Assembly: GCF_009828925.2 (NCBI RefSeq) | Contig: NZ_WUTY02000001.1 | Span: forward strand, 558,001 to 622,000 | Reading direction: 5' to 3' | Length of the DNA stretch: 64,000 bases | From: Methylicorpusculum oleiharenae | Lineage (GTDB): Bacteria; Pseudomonadota; Gammaproteobacteria; Methylococcales; Methylomonadaceae | Part shown: piece by piece, positions 26,947 to 35,287 of the stretch | Position numbering within the stretch: position 1 is the stretch's first letter | How the letters are laid out: each line of letters begins with the position of its first letter | Program-made: the position numbers and the translations under genes | Notes under the pieces: generated by a model | Told to the model about the DNA's origin: nothing | The model's input: only the letters and a program-made list of their open reading frames with translations | The model's database searches: none

Positions 26947-27927
26947 ATGACCGATTCAACTCAAGACGTTATCAACGCTTTCCTGGCGGCTATGGCCGAG
27001 GATGGCATGATTCCGACAAGGCCCATTATTGCTGACGGTGCACTCAAGCGCGTTCATTTGGAAGGTCATGACCCAGGCACTAATAACGGTGCCTACGCTT
27101 TACACCTCGATCCGCCTCCATCTGGTTGGTATCAGGACCATAAGTGGGGTGGCGAAATACGGAAATGGAGATTCAACGGTACCACTAAACCCATGAGCCC
27201 TGAGGAAAAAAAACGTTTTGCCAAAAAGGTCAAAGCTGAACAGGCAAAGCGTGACGCAGAACGCAAGGCCAAACATGATGCAGCGGCCATTCATTCAAAT
27301 CGAGTTGTTAAATCGTTTCCACTTTATGACCCCATGGGCAGCACAGCGCATAAGTATCATGCAGCCAAGGAAAACAAGGGCGGTTATGGTGAAAGGCGTG
27401 GCACATGGACGCGCTGGGTAGTGGATGAACACGGCAATAAGGTCAAAATCACTGTATTCAATGTTTTGCTAGCCCCAATTTATAACTCCGCTGGAAAAAT
27501 CCGCAATGTTCAAGCTATTTTTCCTGAAGTTCATCCAGTTTTGAAGCGTAACAAAGACTTTATGCCGGGTTCAGAATTGGAAGGCTGTTTTTTCTTCTGT
27601 GGACCGCGCCCGACTGATCCAGGCTGTACTGTTTTGATTTGTGAAGGTGTGGCTACCGGATACACGTTATTTGAGCAAACAGGCCTAAGAACATACATCG
27701 CTTTCACTGCCGGTAATCTATTAGCCGTGGCTCAGATTGTTCGGGCTCGTTTGCCTCATGCCGATATCGTTATTTGTGGAGACAATGACGCGCTCACCAA
27801 AAAAGACCCAGGCAGAACCAAAGCCACCGAAGCGGCAGCGGCCATAAAGGGGAGAATTTTGATACCCCCTGAACCGGGTGACTGGAACGATTATTGGATA
27901 AAACACAAGGACGCGCTTAATGTCTAA
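26947..27927 (+). CDS. Toprim-domain primase-like protein
   Basis: A 326-residue protein. The N-terminal part has a DNA-binding primase-like region (GWYQDHKWGGEIRKWRFNG), a Lys-rich helix follows, and from about residue 225 comes the toprim domain: VLICEGVATGYTLFEQTG with the catalytic Glu, and VICGDNDALTKKDPG with the metal-binding Asp residues. It would make primers for element replication. It overlaps the DUF927 gene by 8 bp, so the two products are probably made together. Confidence 0.85.
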   Translation: MTDSTQDVINAFLAAMAEDGMIPTRPIIADGALKRVHLEGHDPGTNNGAYALHLDPPPSGWYQDHKWGGEIRKWRFNGTTKPMSPEEKKRFAKKVKAEQAKRDAERKAKHDAAAIHSNRVVKSFPLYDPMGSTAHKYHAAKENKGGYGERRGTWTRWVVDEHGNKVKITVFNVLLAPIYNSAGKIRNVQAIFPEVHPVLKRNKDFMPGSELEGCFFFCGPRPTDPGCTVLICEGVATGYTLFEQTGLRTYIAFTAGNLLAVAQIVRARLPHADIVICGDNDALTKKDPGRTKATEAAAAIKGRILIPPEPGDWNDYWIKHKDALNV

Positions 27928-29917
27928 ATTCGGGCTTTTGCAGTTAGTGGAAAATGCCGAAAACGCGCCGGATGATTCAACGGGCGGCGGTTCTGGTGGT
28001 TCTGGCGGCGGCTCCAGTGGCTCGACTGACATCCCGATACGATTTGGCGACATGCTCCAGTGGTGTGTTGGAGCCGGGGGAATGTTTCAGATTAAAAACA
28101 CGCGCATCGACGGCGTTCAAACAGAAATCAGAATAAAGCTCGCCAATGTCATTTTAAAAATTGACCGTGAACTACACCTGGTCACTCCTGAGGGTGTCGT
28201 GATTTTTTTCCGTATTAGCTGTGTTCTTGCCACCGGCGACAAACTTAACGCTGTTGACATCGAGGCCACTGAATTCAACTCAATCCGAGATTGGACTATG
28301 AAACACTACGGCACCCGGATAAATATTCAGCCCGGATACCAACGCGACAAAAACCTGGCTGGCTGCATTCACGAATATTCCACCCTGGAAGGCCCTGTAC
28401 CCATCGAGGTGATTTATCGCTCTACCGGCTGGCACAAGATCGGCGATGAAATGGCGTTCACCTCGTGTAGCGGAATTCTGACTAAAGACGGGCTGAACAC
28501 TCAAGGCCAGGTCGATCTAAGCGGCGATGGCTCAATCCTCAACAACTATGCGCTTCAAACACCTCTATCGGGTGCTGAGTTGATCGAAGCCGTTAACCTG
28601 ATGCTTTCGATTCTAAACGTGTGCCCCGCTAAACCTCACGTTGGCGCCGTGTTGCTCGGGTTTGCCTTTCGCGCGTTGTTTAACTCGATCAGCCGCTCAG
28701 ATTTTGGTCTCGCGTTGTTTGGCACTACTGGCGGCGGCAAGTCAACCTTAGCGGGTATCGTCCTCAGTCTGTTCGGTTCGTTCGACGGCGGCACCATGCC
28801 CTCACGATTCGGGGATTCTGCCATGGCTACTGGCGTGAAGTTGTTAATGACGAAGGATGTCGTGCATGTCATCGACGAGTTTACGTTTACCGGCAACACC
28901 AAGGCGGATGCTGAGTTGAGGCTTTTCGCGGATTCAATCGTTCGCAACTATATCAGCAACGGAGGCCGCGACACTCTGAAGCCTGGCCGTGAGCTTCGAA
29001 GCTTCGGTATGGTTCGCGCATCTGTACTAATTACCGGCGAGCATCCTCTCGAAGGACCGGCCATTATTGGCCGTGTGCCGCATATCGAAATTCAGCGCGG
29101 TGACATGGATGTTGCACGCTCCCGAGACCTCGTTCGCCATGCCCCAAAGCTTTGCGGAGCAATGGCCGCACTGATTCAGCAGGTCGCCGCAAATTATGAC
29201 GACATCAAGTCTGACTTTTCGAGCTCGGTGTTGCATTATCGGGACAAAGCCAAGGACGGTAAAATCTTCACGAGCCACGAGCGAGCGCCGCACAACTACG
29301 CCAACATCCTGTACGGGTCCGAAGTTGCGCTAAACCTATTGCAAGAGCTGGGCGCTCTGACGGCGGAGCGTTACACGGAAGTTCTCGACGCTATTGAATC
29401 CGGACTAATTGTTGTGTTCTCTGAGCAGTCAACCTACCAAAGCGAAAACGATCCCATTGATCGATTCTTCGAAATGATACGCGCGGCCCTATCTGGCGGC
29501 ATGGCTCACATCGCCGACTCGCGATTCCAAAAAGAACCAAAAATTCGGCCCAGGTCGTTTGGTTGGTCCCTGGTCGGCGGCGAGCAGTATGAAAATCATG
29601 GGACCCTGATCGGGTGGCATCAGCCGCCGATTGGCGGCCAGGACGCTAAAATTTTCCTGGAACCTAAAAACGCCCTAAGCGTTGCGCAAAATATGGCCCA
29701 AAAATTAAGACAAGCTGATTTTTCAGGCGCCGAGTCGTCGCTCTGGCGGCAGATGATGCAACGTAATTTACTGGCCGAGGTTGACGAGTCCGAGGCGAAG
29801 CCGCGTCCACTAAAAAAGAAAACCATAGGGGGGACATCGCGCCGGTTGTTGGTGATTGACTCCGACTTTCTGATACCGCCAGGCAAAGACCCGGCAGACG
29901 AGGCGGCGGCACAATGA
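27920..29917 (+). CDS. DUF927 helicase-like ATPase
   Basis: A 665-residue protein of the DUF927 family, a P-loop ATPase found with toprim primases in prophages and islands. Walker A is FGTTGGGKSTLAG near residue 267 and VVHVIDEFTF near 315 is Walker B. An odd feature is a Gly/Ser-rich stretch at about residues 22-36 (GGGSGGSGGGSSGS), a natural flexible linker between a short N-terminal peptide and the body. It probably unwinds the element origin. The GC-richer codon use of its second half differs from the small genes downstream. Confidence 0.85.
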   Translation: MSKFGLLQLVENAENAPDDSTGGGSGGSGGGSSGSTDIPIRFGDMLQWCVGAGGMFQIKNTRIDGVQTEIRIKLANVILKIDRELHLVTPEGVVIFFRISCVLATGDKLNAVDIEATEFNSIRDWTMKHYGTRINIQPGYQRDKNLAGCIHEYSTLEGPVPIEVIYRSTGWHKIGDEMAFTSCSGILTKDGLNTQGQVDLSGDGSILNNYALQTPLSGAELIEAVNLMLSILNVCPAKPHVGAVLLGFAFRALFNSISRSDFGLALFGTTGGGKSTLAGIVLSLFGSFDGGTMPSRFGDSAMATGVKLLMTKDVVHVIDEFTFTGNTKADAELRLFADSIVRNYISNGGRDTLKPGRELRSFGMVRASVLITGEHPLEGPAIIGRVPHIEIQRGDMDVARSRDLVRHAPKLCGAMAALIQQVAANYDDIKSDFSSSVLHYRDKAKDGKIFTSHERAPHNYANILYGSEVALNLLQELGALTAERYTEVLDAIESGLIVVFSEQSTYQSENDPIDRFFEMIRAALSGGMAHIADSRFQKEPKIRPRSFGWSLVGGEQYENHGTLIGWHQPPIGGQDAKIFLEPKNALSVAQNMAQKLRQADFSGAESSLWRQMMQRNLLAEVDESEAKPRPLKKKTIGGTSRRLLVIDSDFLIPPGKDPADEAAAQ

Positions 29918-30252
29918 GCAAGCCAGCACACGAAACCAGCCTGACCGAATTACAAGGCGAGTTTGAAGCACTGAATCAAACCTTTAAAGCCTTAGGCTTA
30001 AGACTGGCTGGACTTCGGGCAGACAATCGCCGCGAACGCCAGATCGTTGAAAACTTTGGTGAAGCTTGGCGGCTATTTGAGACCTGTTTTTTGATGGTAT
30101 CAGCAAGCGGCGTTGAAGCAGGACCACAAGAATATTATGACATTACCAACGAACAAGAGCCTGAAGAAAACGACTTTCAGGACACATTGACCGAGAAAGC
30201 ACATGGACCAAGCAAACGAAAAAGCAGAACGCAAAAAACAAAAGCAGATTGA
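29914..30252 (+). CDS. Hypothetical protein
   Basis: A 112-residue helical, charged protein overlapping the DUF927 stop by 4 bp. The first half is coiled-coil-like (LTELQGEFEALNQTFKALGL) and the tail is basic (GPSKRKSRTQKTKAD). No family recognised. The coupling suggests an accessory of the replication proteins. Confidence 0.6.
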   Translation: MSKPAHETSLTELQGEFEALNQTFKALGLRLAGLRADNRRERQIVENFGEAWRLFETCFLMVSASGVEAGPQEYYDITNEQEPEENDFQDTLTEKAHGPSKRKSRTQKTKAD

Positions 30253-30604
30253 AGCTGAACGAGCCGTTAGGAAGGTTCTGGATCGGGATTTTAAATACAT
30301 TGGCGAGCTGTGTATTGATAATCCGCGAATTAGCGCACTGGCCACTGAGGCGCTGCCACTATACAGAGAATTACGGCTGATCGCTAAAGCAGATTATGCC
30401 AGGCGCTCAAGATTTTGCCGAAAAAAATTAGCCTTTTATTATCCGACCCCTCACGGCGGCACTGTGAGAATCAGATATGTCATGACTCGGTATTCTGGAA
30501 TTCAGCTTGTGCCACCCAAAAAGCACAAAGCCGCGCGGCTGGCCTTAGGGCTGGATTGCTCACTAAAGACACCTGATATTAAGGCTGAGAAAGCCACCGT
30601 TTAA
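30203..30604 (+). CDS. Hypothetical basic protein
   Basis: A 133-residue protein starting inside the preceding gene (50-bp overlap). The N-terminus is a Lys/Glu helix; the middle is basic with FCRKKLAFYYPTPHGGTVRI, a beta-rich patch. Possibly nucleic-acid-binding. Family unknown. Confidence 0.6.
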   Translation: MDQANEKAERKKQKQIEAERAVRKVLDRDFKYIGELCIDNPRISALATEALPLYRELRLIAKADYARRSRFCRKKLAFYYPTPHGGTVRIRYVMTRYSGIQLVPPKKHKAARLALGLDCSLKTPDIKAEKATV

Positions 30605-30637
30605 AAACACTTTAATTTTTAACCCTGGAGTTAAACC

Positions 30638-31378
30638 ATGAAACCTGACAGACCAGAAGAAAAACCGACACACAAAAGCCTAAGCGGTCCAATTGTTCGC
30701 ACTATTGAATCACTGCAAGCTGAGATTCGAAGCAAAATTGAGCTAATGAATTCATTTGATGACAAGCATAAAACCTATGACTTCCTGCCCCTTGTTGATG
30801 AACAATCGCTTTTGTCCCAGATCATTGAACTTCAGACCAGTAAGGAGCTTGGCTTAGAAATCGACGAGGCTCGACTTAAAGAGCTTAAAAAGTCATTGGA
30901 AAAGGCTAAAGCACAGAACCGTGAAACTATGGCTTTAAACGACCAAAGGGACCAAATAGCCGATGCTATGGAAAGTCGCTCTAGCGTTCTGGCGGCTGAG
31001 ATTCAAGAGCTAAAAGACCAATTGCGGGCCTTGGTCGTTGCTGAGATGGAATCTGAGCTGAGTCACTACCGCGAAGTCTACAGATCGTATTGCCTGGGTT
31101 TTGTCGATGCCTTAGCCGCCGCACATGATCTATCTGATTCAATAAGGGTTTTGACCCTACCAAAAGCGGGGAATCAAAGGCATCTGCAACGCCCAACTGA
31201 GTTTCCAGCTGGCTATTTTGGCAACAGCTTGCTGAGCATCCCTAACCTGCCCGGACTGCCAAATGAGTCAGGCAAAACGGTTTTCTTGCAAGCTAATTCC
31301 GGCCACGACCTGCCCAAAAGTAACGCGGCACAGCGGGTTCTTAGAACTGCACACATTGATACCACGCTTTTAAGCTGA
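30638..31378 (+). CDS. Hypothetical coiled-coil protein
   Basis: A 246-residue protein with a good TGGAG ribosome site. Residues 20-140 are strongly helical and heptad-like, ending in ALVVAEMESELSHYREVYRS. The C-terminal 70 residues are Pro/Gly-rich. No known domain. It is the first of six consecutive small unknown genes. Confidence 0.65.
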   Translation: MKPDRPEEKPTHKSLSGPIVRTIESLQAEIRSKIELMNSFDDKHKTYDFLPLVDEQSLLSQIIELQTSKELGLEIDEARLKELKKSLEKAKAQNRETMALNDQRDQIADAMESRSSVLAAEIQELKDQLRALVVAEMESELSHYREVYRSYCLGFVDALAAAHDLSDSIRVLTLPKAGNQRHLQRPTEFPAGYFGNSLLSIPNLPGLPNESGKTVFLQANSGHDLPKSNAAQRVLRTAHIDTTLLS

Positions 31379-31404
31379 ACACCCAACCAACCCGAGAGTA
31401 AACT

Positions 31405-31713
31405 ATGAACGTACAGAAATATAACACCTTCTTCGTGATTGACGGCGTAGCCGCTGGTGGTCACATTTACAATGCCAGTGCAGCCCAGACGATGAATGAA
31501 GCCGCAGCTATGTTCCCCAATTTCCAGAAAATCCAAGCCCTTGATGAAAACGGCGTTGTCCTTGATGAACTGATTACCCCAACAGGCGGTGAGAATACAT
31601 TCGGTCATTCGGATCTTATGAAGCGGCATATTGAGCTGATCGATAAAATGGTCGATGCGTTTGTACTGGAAACACCTGTATTGGGTGGCGATCCAGAAGT
31701 GAGCCCGCTATGA
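31405..31713 (+). CDS. Hypothetical protein
   Basis: A 102-residue protein with no signal, membrane segment or motif I know; a mixed alpha/beta pattern (YNTFFVIDGVAAGGHIYNAS, then an acidic helix). Its last 4 bases overlap the next gene. Function unknown. Confidence 0.6.
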   Translation: MNVQKYNTFFVIDGVAAGGHIYNASAAQTMNEAAAMFPNFQKIQALDENGVVLDELITPTGGENTFGHSDLMKRHIELIDKMVDAFVLETPVLGGDPEVSPL

Positions 31714-31898
31714 GTAACGCCGCCCGAATTGATGCTGCCCGTAGCGGTGCAATGGCCGCACAAGCGGAACGCCCCGCTAAGATACGACTTGAGATTGCGA
31801 AATTACAGGAGACTTCGCCACAAACTGATTTCACCCGAAGAGAGATTGAAAGCCTAAAAAATGAAATCGCCATGCTCAATGCTGCCGGCTATAACTAA
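31710..31898 (+). CDS. Small hypothetical protein
   Basis: A 62-residue helical charged protein (AARIDAARSGAMAAQAER at the start), coupled to the upstream gene by an ATGA overlap. The heptad-like pattern suggests a short coiled coil. Function unknown. Confidence 0.55.
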   Translation: MSNAARIDAARSGAMAAQAERPAKIRLEIAKLQETSPQTDFTRREIESLKNEIAMLNAAGYN

Positions 31899-31924
31899 TT
31901 TTTTAAATTACCTGGAGAAACAAC

Positions 31925-32239
31925 ATGACCAAAAACATGAACCCGCGTTACATTGACATTCAATCGGTAGGGACCGTTAAGGAACTAAATGAACGGAACA
32001 AACAAATCAAAATCGAGACCGCTGAAGATGTGGCAATAATGTTTGCTAATCCTGAAAACAAACCTTTTTTGCAAAAGCGGCCGCATGATATACGCGAGCG
32101 GTTGGCGCAAATCACAAGGCATCATACGCTAGAGGCTCTGCCGGGAGCGGTTGGAGAGGCTAAGGCCGCGCTTTTAATCGCTGAACACGCCCAATTAAGC
32201 ACTGAATTAGCGGCTCTGCATGAATTCGGATTAACCTAA
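31925..32239 (+). CDS. Hypothetical protein
   Basis: A 104-residue soluble helical protein with a TGGAG ribosome site. The C-terminal helix (EAKAALLIAEHAQLSTELAA) is Ala/Leu-rich. Family not recognised. Confidence 0.58.
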   Translation: MTKNMNPRYIDIQSVGTVKELNERNKQIKIETAEDVAIMFANPENKPFLQKRPHDIRERLAQITRHHTLEALPGAVGEAKAALLIAEHAQLSTELAALHEFGLT

Positions 32240-32255
32240 AAAGCGAGGTAGCGAA

Positions 32256-32729
32256 ATGAACCCAGCCGATGAAAAAAAATACCTGGAGCAGCTAAACGTC
32301 CAACGCGAAATAAGCATCAATAGTGTGATTGCTAAAACGCACCCTAATAAGCTTATGCAGACGATGGAATCAGTAAGGAAAAAAGCGATGGTCCCGCCAC
32401 CGCCGCCAGTTATGAGGCTGAACGAGGCTGACTTGATCCCAGCCAATGCGGAAAGGATGCCGCTTGCGGAACAACTCCCGAACATACGCGGCAATTATCG
32501 GGCTCACAGCGAAAAAATGCATATTAGAGGCACCGAATTAGCCAGCAATGAGCAGTTGCGGGTTCATAAGCCGGATGGTTCAACAGAGATTGCCCCCGCT
32601 GGCGTGAATTCGGTTGCTTTGGCTTGGCTCAGCTATCCCGACTCAAACAGGATAGACCGCGTGAAGCTGAACGGAAAAGGAATTCCTGTGGAGGTTCATA
32701 AGCTCAAACGCCGAACCACGCGAGGTTAA
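32256..32729 (+). CDS. Hypothetical protein
   Basis: A 157-residue protein with a GCGAGGTAGCG ribosome site. The middle holds a PPPPP-like linker (MVPPPPPVMRLNEADLIP). The C-terminal part (DGSTEIAPAGVNSVALAWLSY) could be a small beta domain. No family recognised. Confidence 0.6.
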   Translation: MNPADEKKYLEQLNVQREISINSVIAKTHPNKLMQTMESVRKKAMVPPPPPVMRLNEADLIPANAERMPLAEQLPNIRGNYRAHSEKMHIRGTELASNEQLRVHKPDGSTEIAPAGVNSVALAWLSYPDSNRIDRVKLNGKGIPVEVHKLKRRTTRG

Positions 32730-32731
32730 CC

Positions 32732-32893
32732 ATGACGCACAGAGAATTCAACCTGAAGCATGGTCAGGCTTATGAGATCAACATGAAAATGATTCAGGCT
32801 GATTTGAACTCTTCAAGCACCTGGCGCCGCAACCTGGCAAACCGAACATTGGCAACCTTGCGCGGCTGTAAGCTGGTTTATCGTCGGGCATGA
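32732..32893 (+). CDS. Small hypothetical protein
   Basis: A 53-residue basic protein (MTHREFNLKHGQAYEINMKM, then WRRNLANRTLATLRGC), starting 2 bp after the previous stop. The basic, aromatic-poor helix could bind nucleic acid. It ends the run of unknown genes. Too short for firm assignment. Confidence 0.5.
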   Translation: MTHREFNLKHGQAYEINMKMIQADLNSSSTWRRNLANRTLATLRGCKLVYRRA

Positions 32894-32898
32894 CAAAA

Positions 32899-33013
32899 GT
32901 GATGTGCTACTTAAAGGAAACAATTAAATCCTTAGCATGTTTTCATGCCAAGTATTTATAGGCCAATATTATCAAGGCTTACAGACCGGCACGAATATTG
33001 ATATAGGCATTGT
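32899..33013. repeat. Noncoding sequence shared with element 1 (copy 2)
   Basis: Aligns with 23926-24041 from GTGATGTGC to ATAGGC-ATTGT. It follows a stop codon in both elements, though the upstream genes are unrelated. The following 33014-33462 is gene-free; it holds two CACGGTTTATTG words (33033, 33288; a TACGGTTTATTG also occurs at 24241 near the element 1 end) and short AT-rich tandem TAATTA words near 33245. Confidence 0.7.
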
Positions 33014-33462
33014 TTCTAGTAGCGAGCATATCACGGTTTATTGATGGCATCACTTAGGGGCTGTAGATTGATCTATCGCCGGACCTGACAGCCGGGTTTT
33101 TTCTAAAACTGGTTATCAGGCCACTACGAACAAAGCTTGAACCTTGCCAGTGTATCGGCTTGATTCGTTCGTGTTGTGGTGGCGGTTTTTTGCTGCTTAG
33201 GCGGCATACATGGAACAACTCACTCGAAAGTGTAATAGCCAGCATAATTACGATAATTACATAATTATGATAATTACAGTTAGCATTCACGGTTTATTGC
33301 GGTTGCCCCAATGCCCAATATTTCAGCTTTTTTGTACTGGTTGCCATGATTTCCTCCGGCTTGCCGCTTCCGTTCCAGGGCTTCGGCTTCGAGCGGTAAA
33401 CCATGCCGGACATACTCGGCTTGTATTGGTCAATTATTTCAACAAATATGATTAAAAATACT

Positions 33463-33490
33463 TTGAAAGTTTCGATTGTTAACGTATACT
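33463..33490 (+). promoter_or_regulatory. Promoter of the structured leader
   Basis: TTGAAA (33463-33468) and TATACT (33485-33490) are spaced by 16 bp, a good sigma-70 match. Transcription would start near 33497, directly in front of the nested hairpins. Confidence 0.65.
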
Positions 33491-33497
33491 TAAGACG

Positions 33498-33700
33498 TTA
33501 TCAAAAGGTAACACAGGCTTGACATCCTGGAAACAAACGGCGCATAAGCCGGTTAACGGCTTTTTTTATGCGCGAAATTCGGCTCTTCATATTATGTCGG
33601 GCTGGGTGGGCACTCGCGAGAGTGGCCGGTCTCGTTTGTACCGGTATGTCAACCTGCTCAGTCCGGCGCCACTGTTTGACATCATGGCTCCGGGTTTATT
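33498..33700 (+). ncRNA. Candidate P4 CI / C4-type antisense immunity RNA
   Basis: Directly downstream of a promoter are nested hairpins. An outer stem GCGCATAA/TTATGCGC (33540-33547 with 33566-33573) encloses AGCCG-GTTAA-CGGCT followed by seven T, which looks like a terminator in an alternative fold. Next is CACTC-GCGA-GAGTG (33611-33624) and a CCGGT/ACCGG pair. P4-like elements carry a short untranslated immunity RNA that causes early termination of the leader at this kind of position. Overlapping frames (KPVNGFFYARN) resemble Ash-family leader peptides, which may be false proteins over the RNA. Confidence 0.5.
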
Positions 33701-33717
33701 TACAAACGGAGATCATC

Positions 33718-34863
33718 ATGAACTCGCAAAACACCCAAGCACAAAACCAATTCCACGCCGTTATTTTTGTCGATCAAAAAGCCGCTTTACTTGCCGGTAA
33801 CGATCAATACGGCTCTCTTAAAGTCCCCTTCAAACCTTCTGAACTGTCCGAACAGCAACGCCTTACCCTGGCTAAGTTCAATTTTTCATTGAATGATTCA
33901 TCTGTAGGCAAGCCCATCAATGGCACTGAATCACTTACTGAACTGCTTGATATCGCCGCTCAAAAACTGGCCGCTGACTCGCTGGCACAAGCCGCAGAAG
34001 ATCGTCAATGTGTTGATTTAATGATTGCCAAGCTATTAGATGCTCCCCTGGCTGACGATCTGGCATTGAACGAGGAAACGGGACAGGTGGTTATTCAGCC
34101 GGCCAAGCCAATACCCTTACTAAGAATCGATAGCCATACCAGCGCCAAACGATCTTGGTTAGATTTTTTTAGTGGTCTTTGGGTCAGTCCTGCTACAGGT
34201 GGAAGTGACCGCGCCAAGGCAATCAGGGCGACCGTTTTAAGCTACCCCGATGTTGTACAGCGACTTGTTACCGCTGAAGAACATGCCGCCGAACTTGAGC
34301 AACGCTTAGAAGCTGCCCGTTTCACCCGTGGACGCTTAGCCACTGAGAAAAGAGAAACTCAGGAAAGAATGGACGCGGAAGCCAAAATCCGCCGCGCTGA
34401 GCAATTAGGCGTGTTCGTTATGACACACATGCCGATTCTATCTCAGCAAAAGTGGGCAAATGAATTATTGCCTGAGTCGGATATTATCCAGGCCATGACC
34501 GCCAAAACCTTTGAACCACTGGACCATTTTAAGCCCATCAATCAGGAATTACTCAAGCTTTCAATATCCGATTATTGTCTCGATCAGTTGCCCGTCTATG
34601 CTGAGCCTTCACAGGTACGATCCATTGAACGAACTTTGGAAGAACTGACTGACGAACAGTTTTTGCAGTTACGGGCGATTAAAGAAGCTGTGAAATGCCA
34701 TTTTCAAAACGCTACTGTGATGCAGTACCTTTTGGTTGGCTATTTGGCGGATTATTCAGGCGACAGTGACCCAGAGTATTGTCTCCCGGTTGTGCGCGTC
34801 ACTGTTACGGTGGGCGAGATAAGCCTTAGCCGTGAGTATGCTTTAACCGCTGGCAATGAATAA
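33718..34863 (+). CDS. Hypothetical protein downstream of the leader
   Basis: A 381-residue protein starting at the ATG at 33718 with an ACGGAGATC ribosome site; an open frame reaching 33568 covers the leader and is probably not translated. Residues 195-270 are helical and charged (EEHAAELEQRLEAARFTRGR), likely coiled coil. No enzyme motif seen. Being first behind the immunity-type leader, it may be an early function of the element. Confidence 0.65.
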   Translation: MNSQNTQAQNQFHAVIFVDQKAALLAGNDQYGSLKVPFKPSELSEQQRLTLAKFNFSLNDSSVGKPINGTESLTELLDIAAQKLAADSLAQAAEDRQCVDLMIAKLLDAPLADDLALNEETGQVVIQPAKPIPLLRIDSHTSAKRSWLDFFSGLWVSPATGGSDRAKAIRATVLSYPDVVQRLVTAEEHAAELEQRLEAARFTRGRLATEKRETQERMDAEAKIRRAEQLGVFVMTHMPILSQQKWANELLPESDIIQAMTAKTFEPLDHFKPINQELLKLSISDYCLDQLPVYAEPSQVRSIERTLEELTDEQFLQLRAIKEAVKCHFQNATVMQYLLVGYLADYSGDSDPEYCLPVVRVTVTVGEISLSREYALTAGNE

Positions 34864-34876
34864 GGGGGGGGTTATC

Positions 34877-35287
34877 ATGAAATCTATCCCCACTACAGTT
34901 TCATTCGGTCCAAAAACCGATGAAGATCATGCCCGACACGATGCCGCCAATGTTGAATTTGCCCGACAAATGCGAGAGTACCGGGAAGAGTGCCAGAAGG
35001 CTATTGGCGAAGGTGAACCGGCTTTAATTCGCTTGGTTGAGGTTGCTAAGCGCGACACAGGCCAGTCGTTAAAAGTGCGGAGCTTCTTATTGGGCCTTTA
35101 CAATTCTTATGATTTCCCGTTCGAGCTGACAAGCTTGCGAGGTCTGGATAAATCGCTTTTTGATGACTGCATTAAGGTCTTGACGTTGGATGCCCGGGTT
35201 ACTGCTCAGGAAATTCATTTGTACATCGATGACGGTGACCGGCTTTTTTCTGCCTGGGCTAAGTCAGCAATGAGGACCAAGTCATGA
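34877..35287 (+). CDS. Hypothetical protein
   Basis: A 136-residue soluble protein. I choose the ATG at 34877 because AAGGGGGGGG precedes it; an ATG at 34856 within the previous gene is possible. Helical, acidic C-terminus with a DDCIKVLTLDARV stretch. It overlaps the initiator gene by 4 bp and may be part of the replication operon. Confidence 0.6.
   Translation: MKSIPTTVSFGPKTDEDHARHDAANVEFARQMREYREECQKAIGEGEPALIRLVEVAKRDTGQSLKVRSFLLGLYNSYDFPFELTSLRGLDKSLFDDCIKVLTLDARVTAQEIHLYIDDGDRLFSAWAKSAMRTKS

Noticed and set aside
33519-33800. Ash-like protein gene
   Set aside because: It overlaps the structured leader and the start of the 33718 gene; the RNA explanation accounts better for the hairpins, though translation cannot be excluded.
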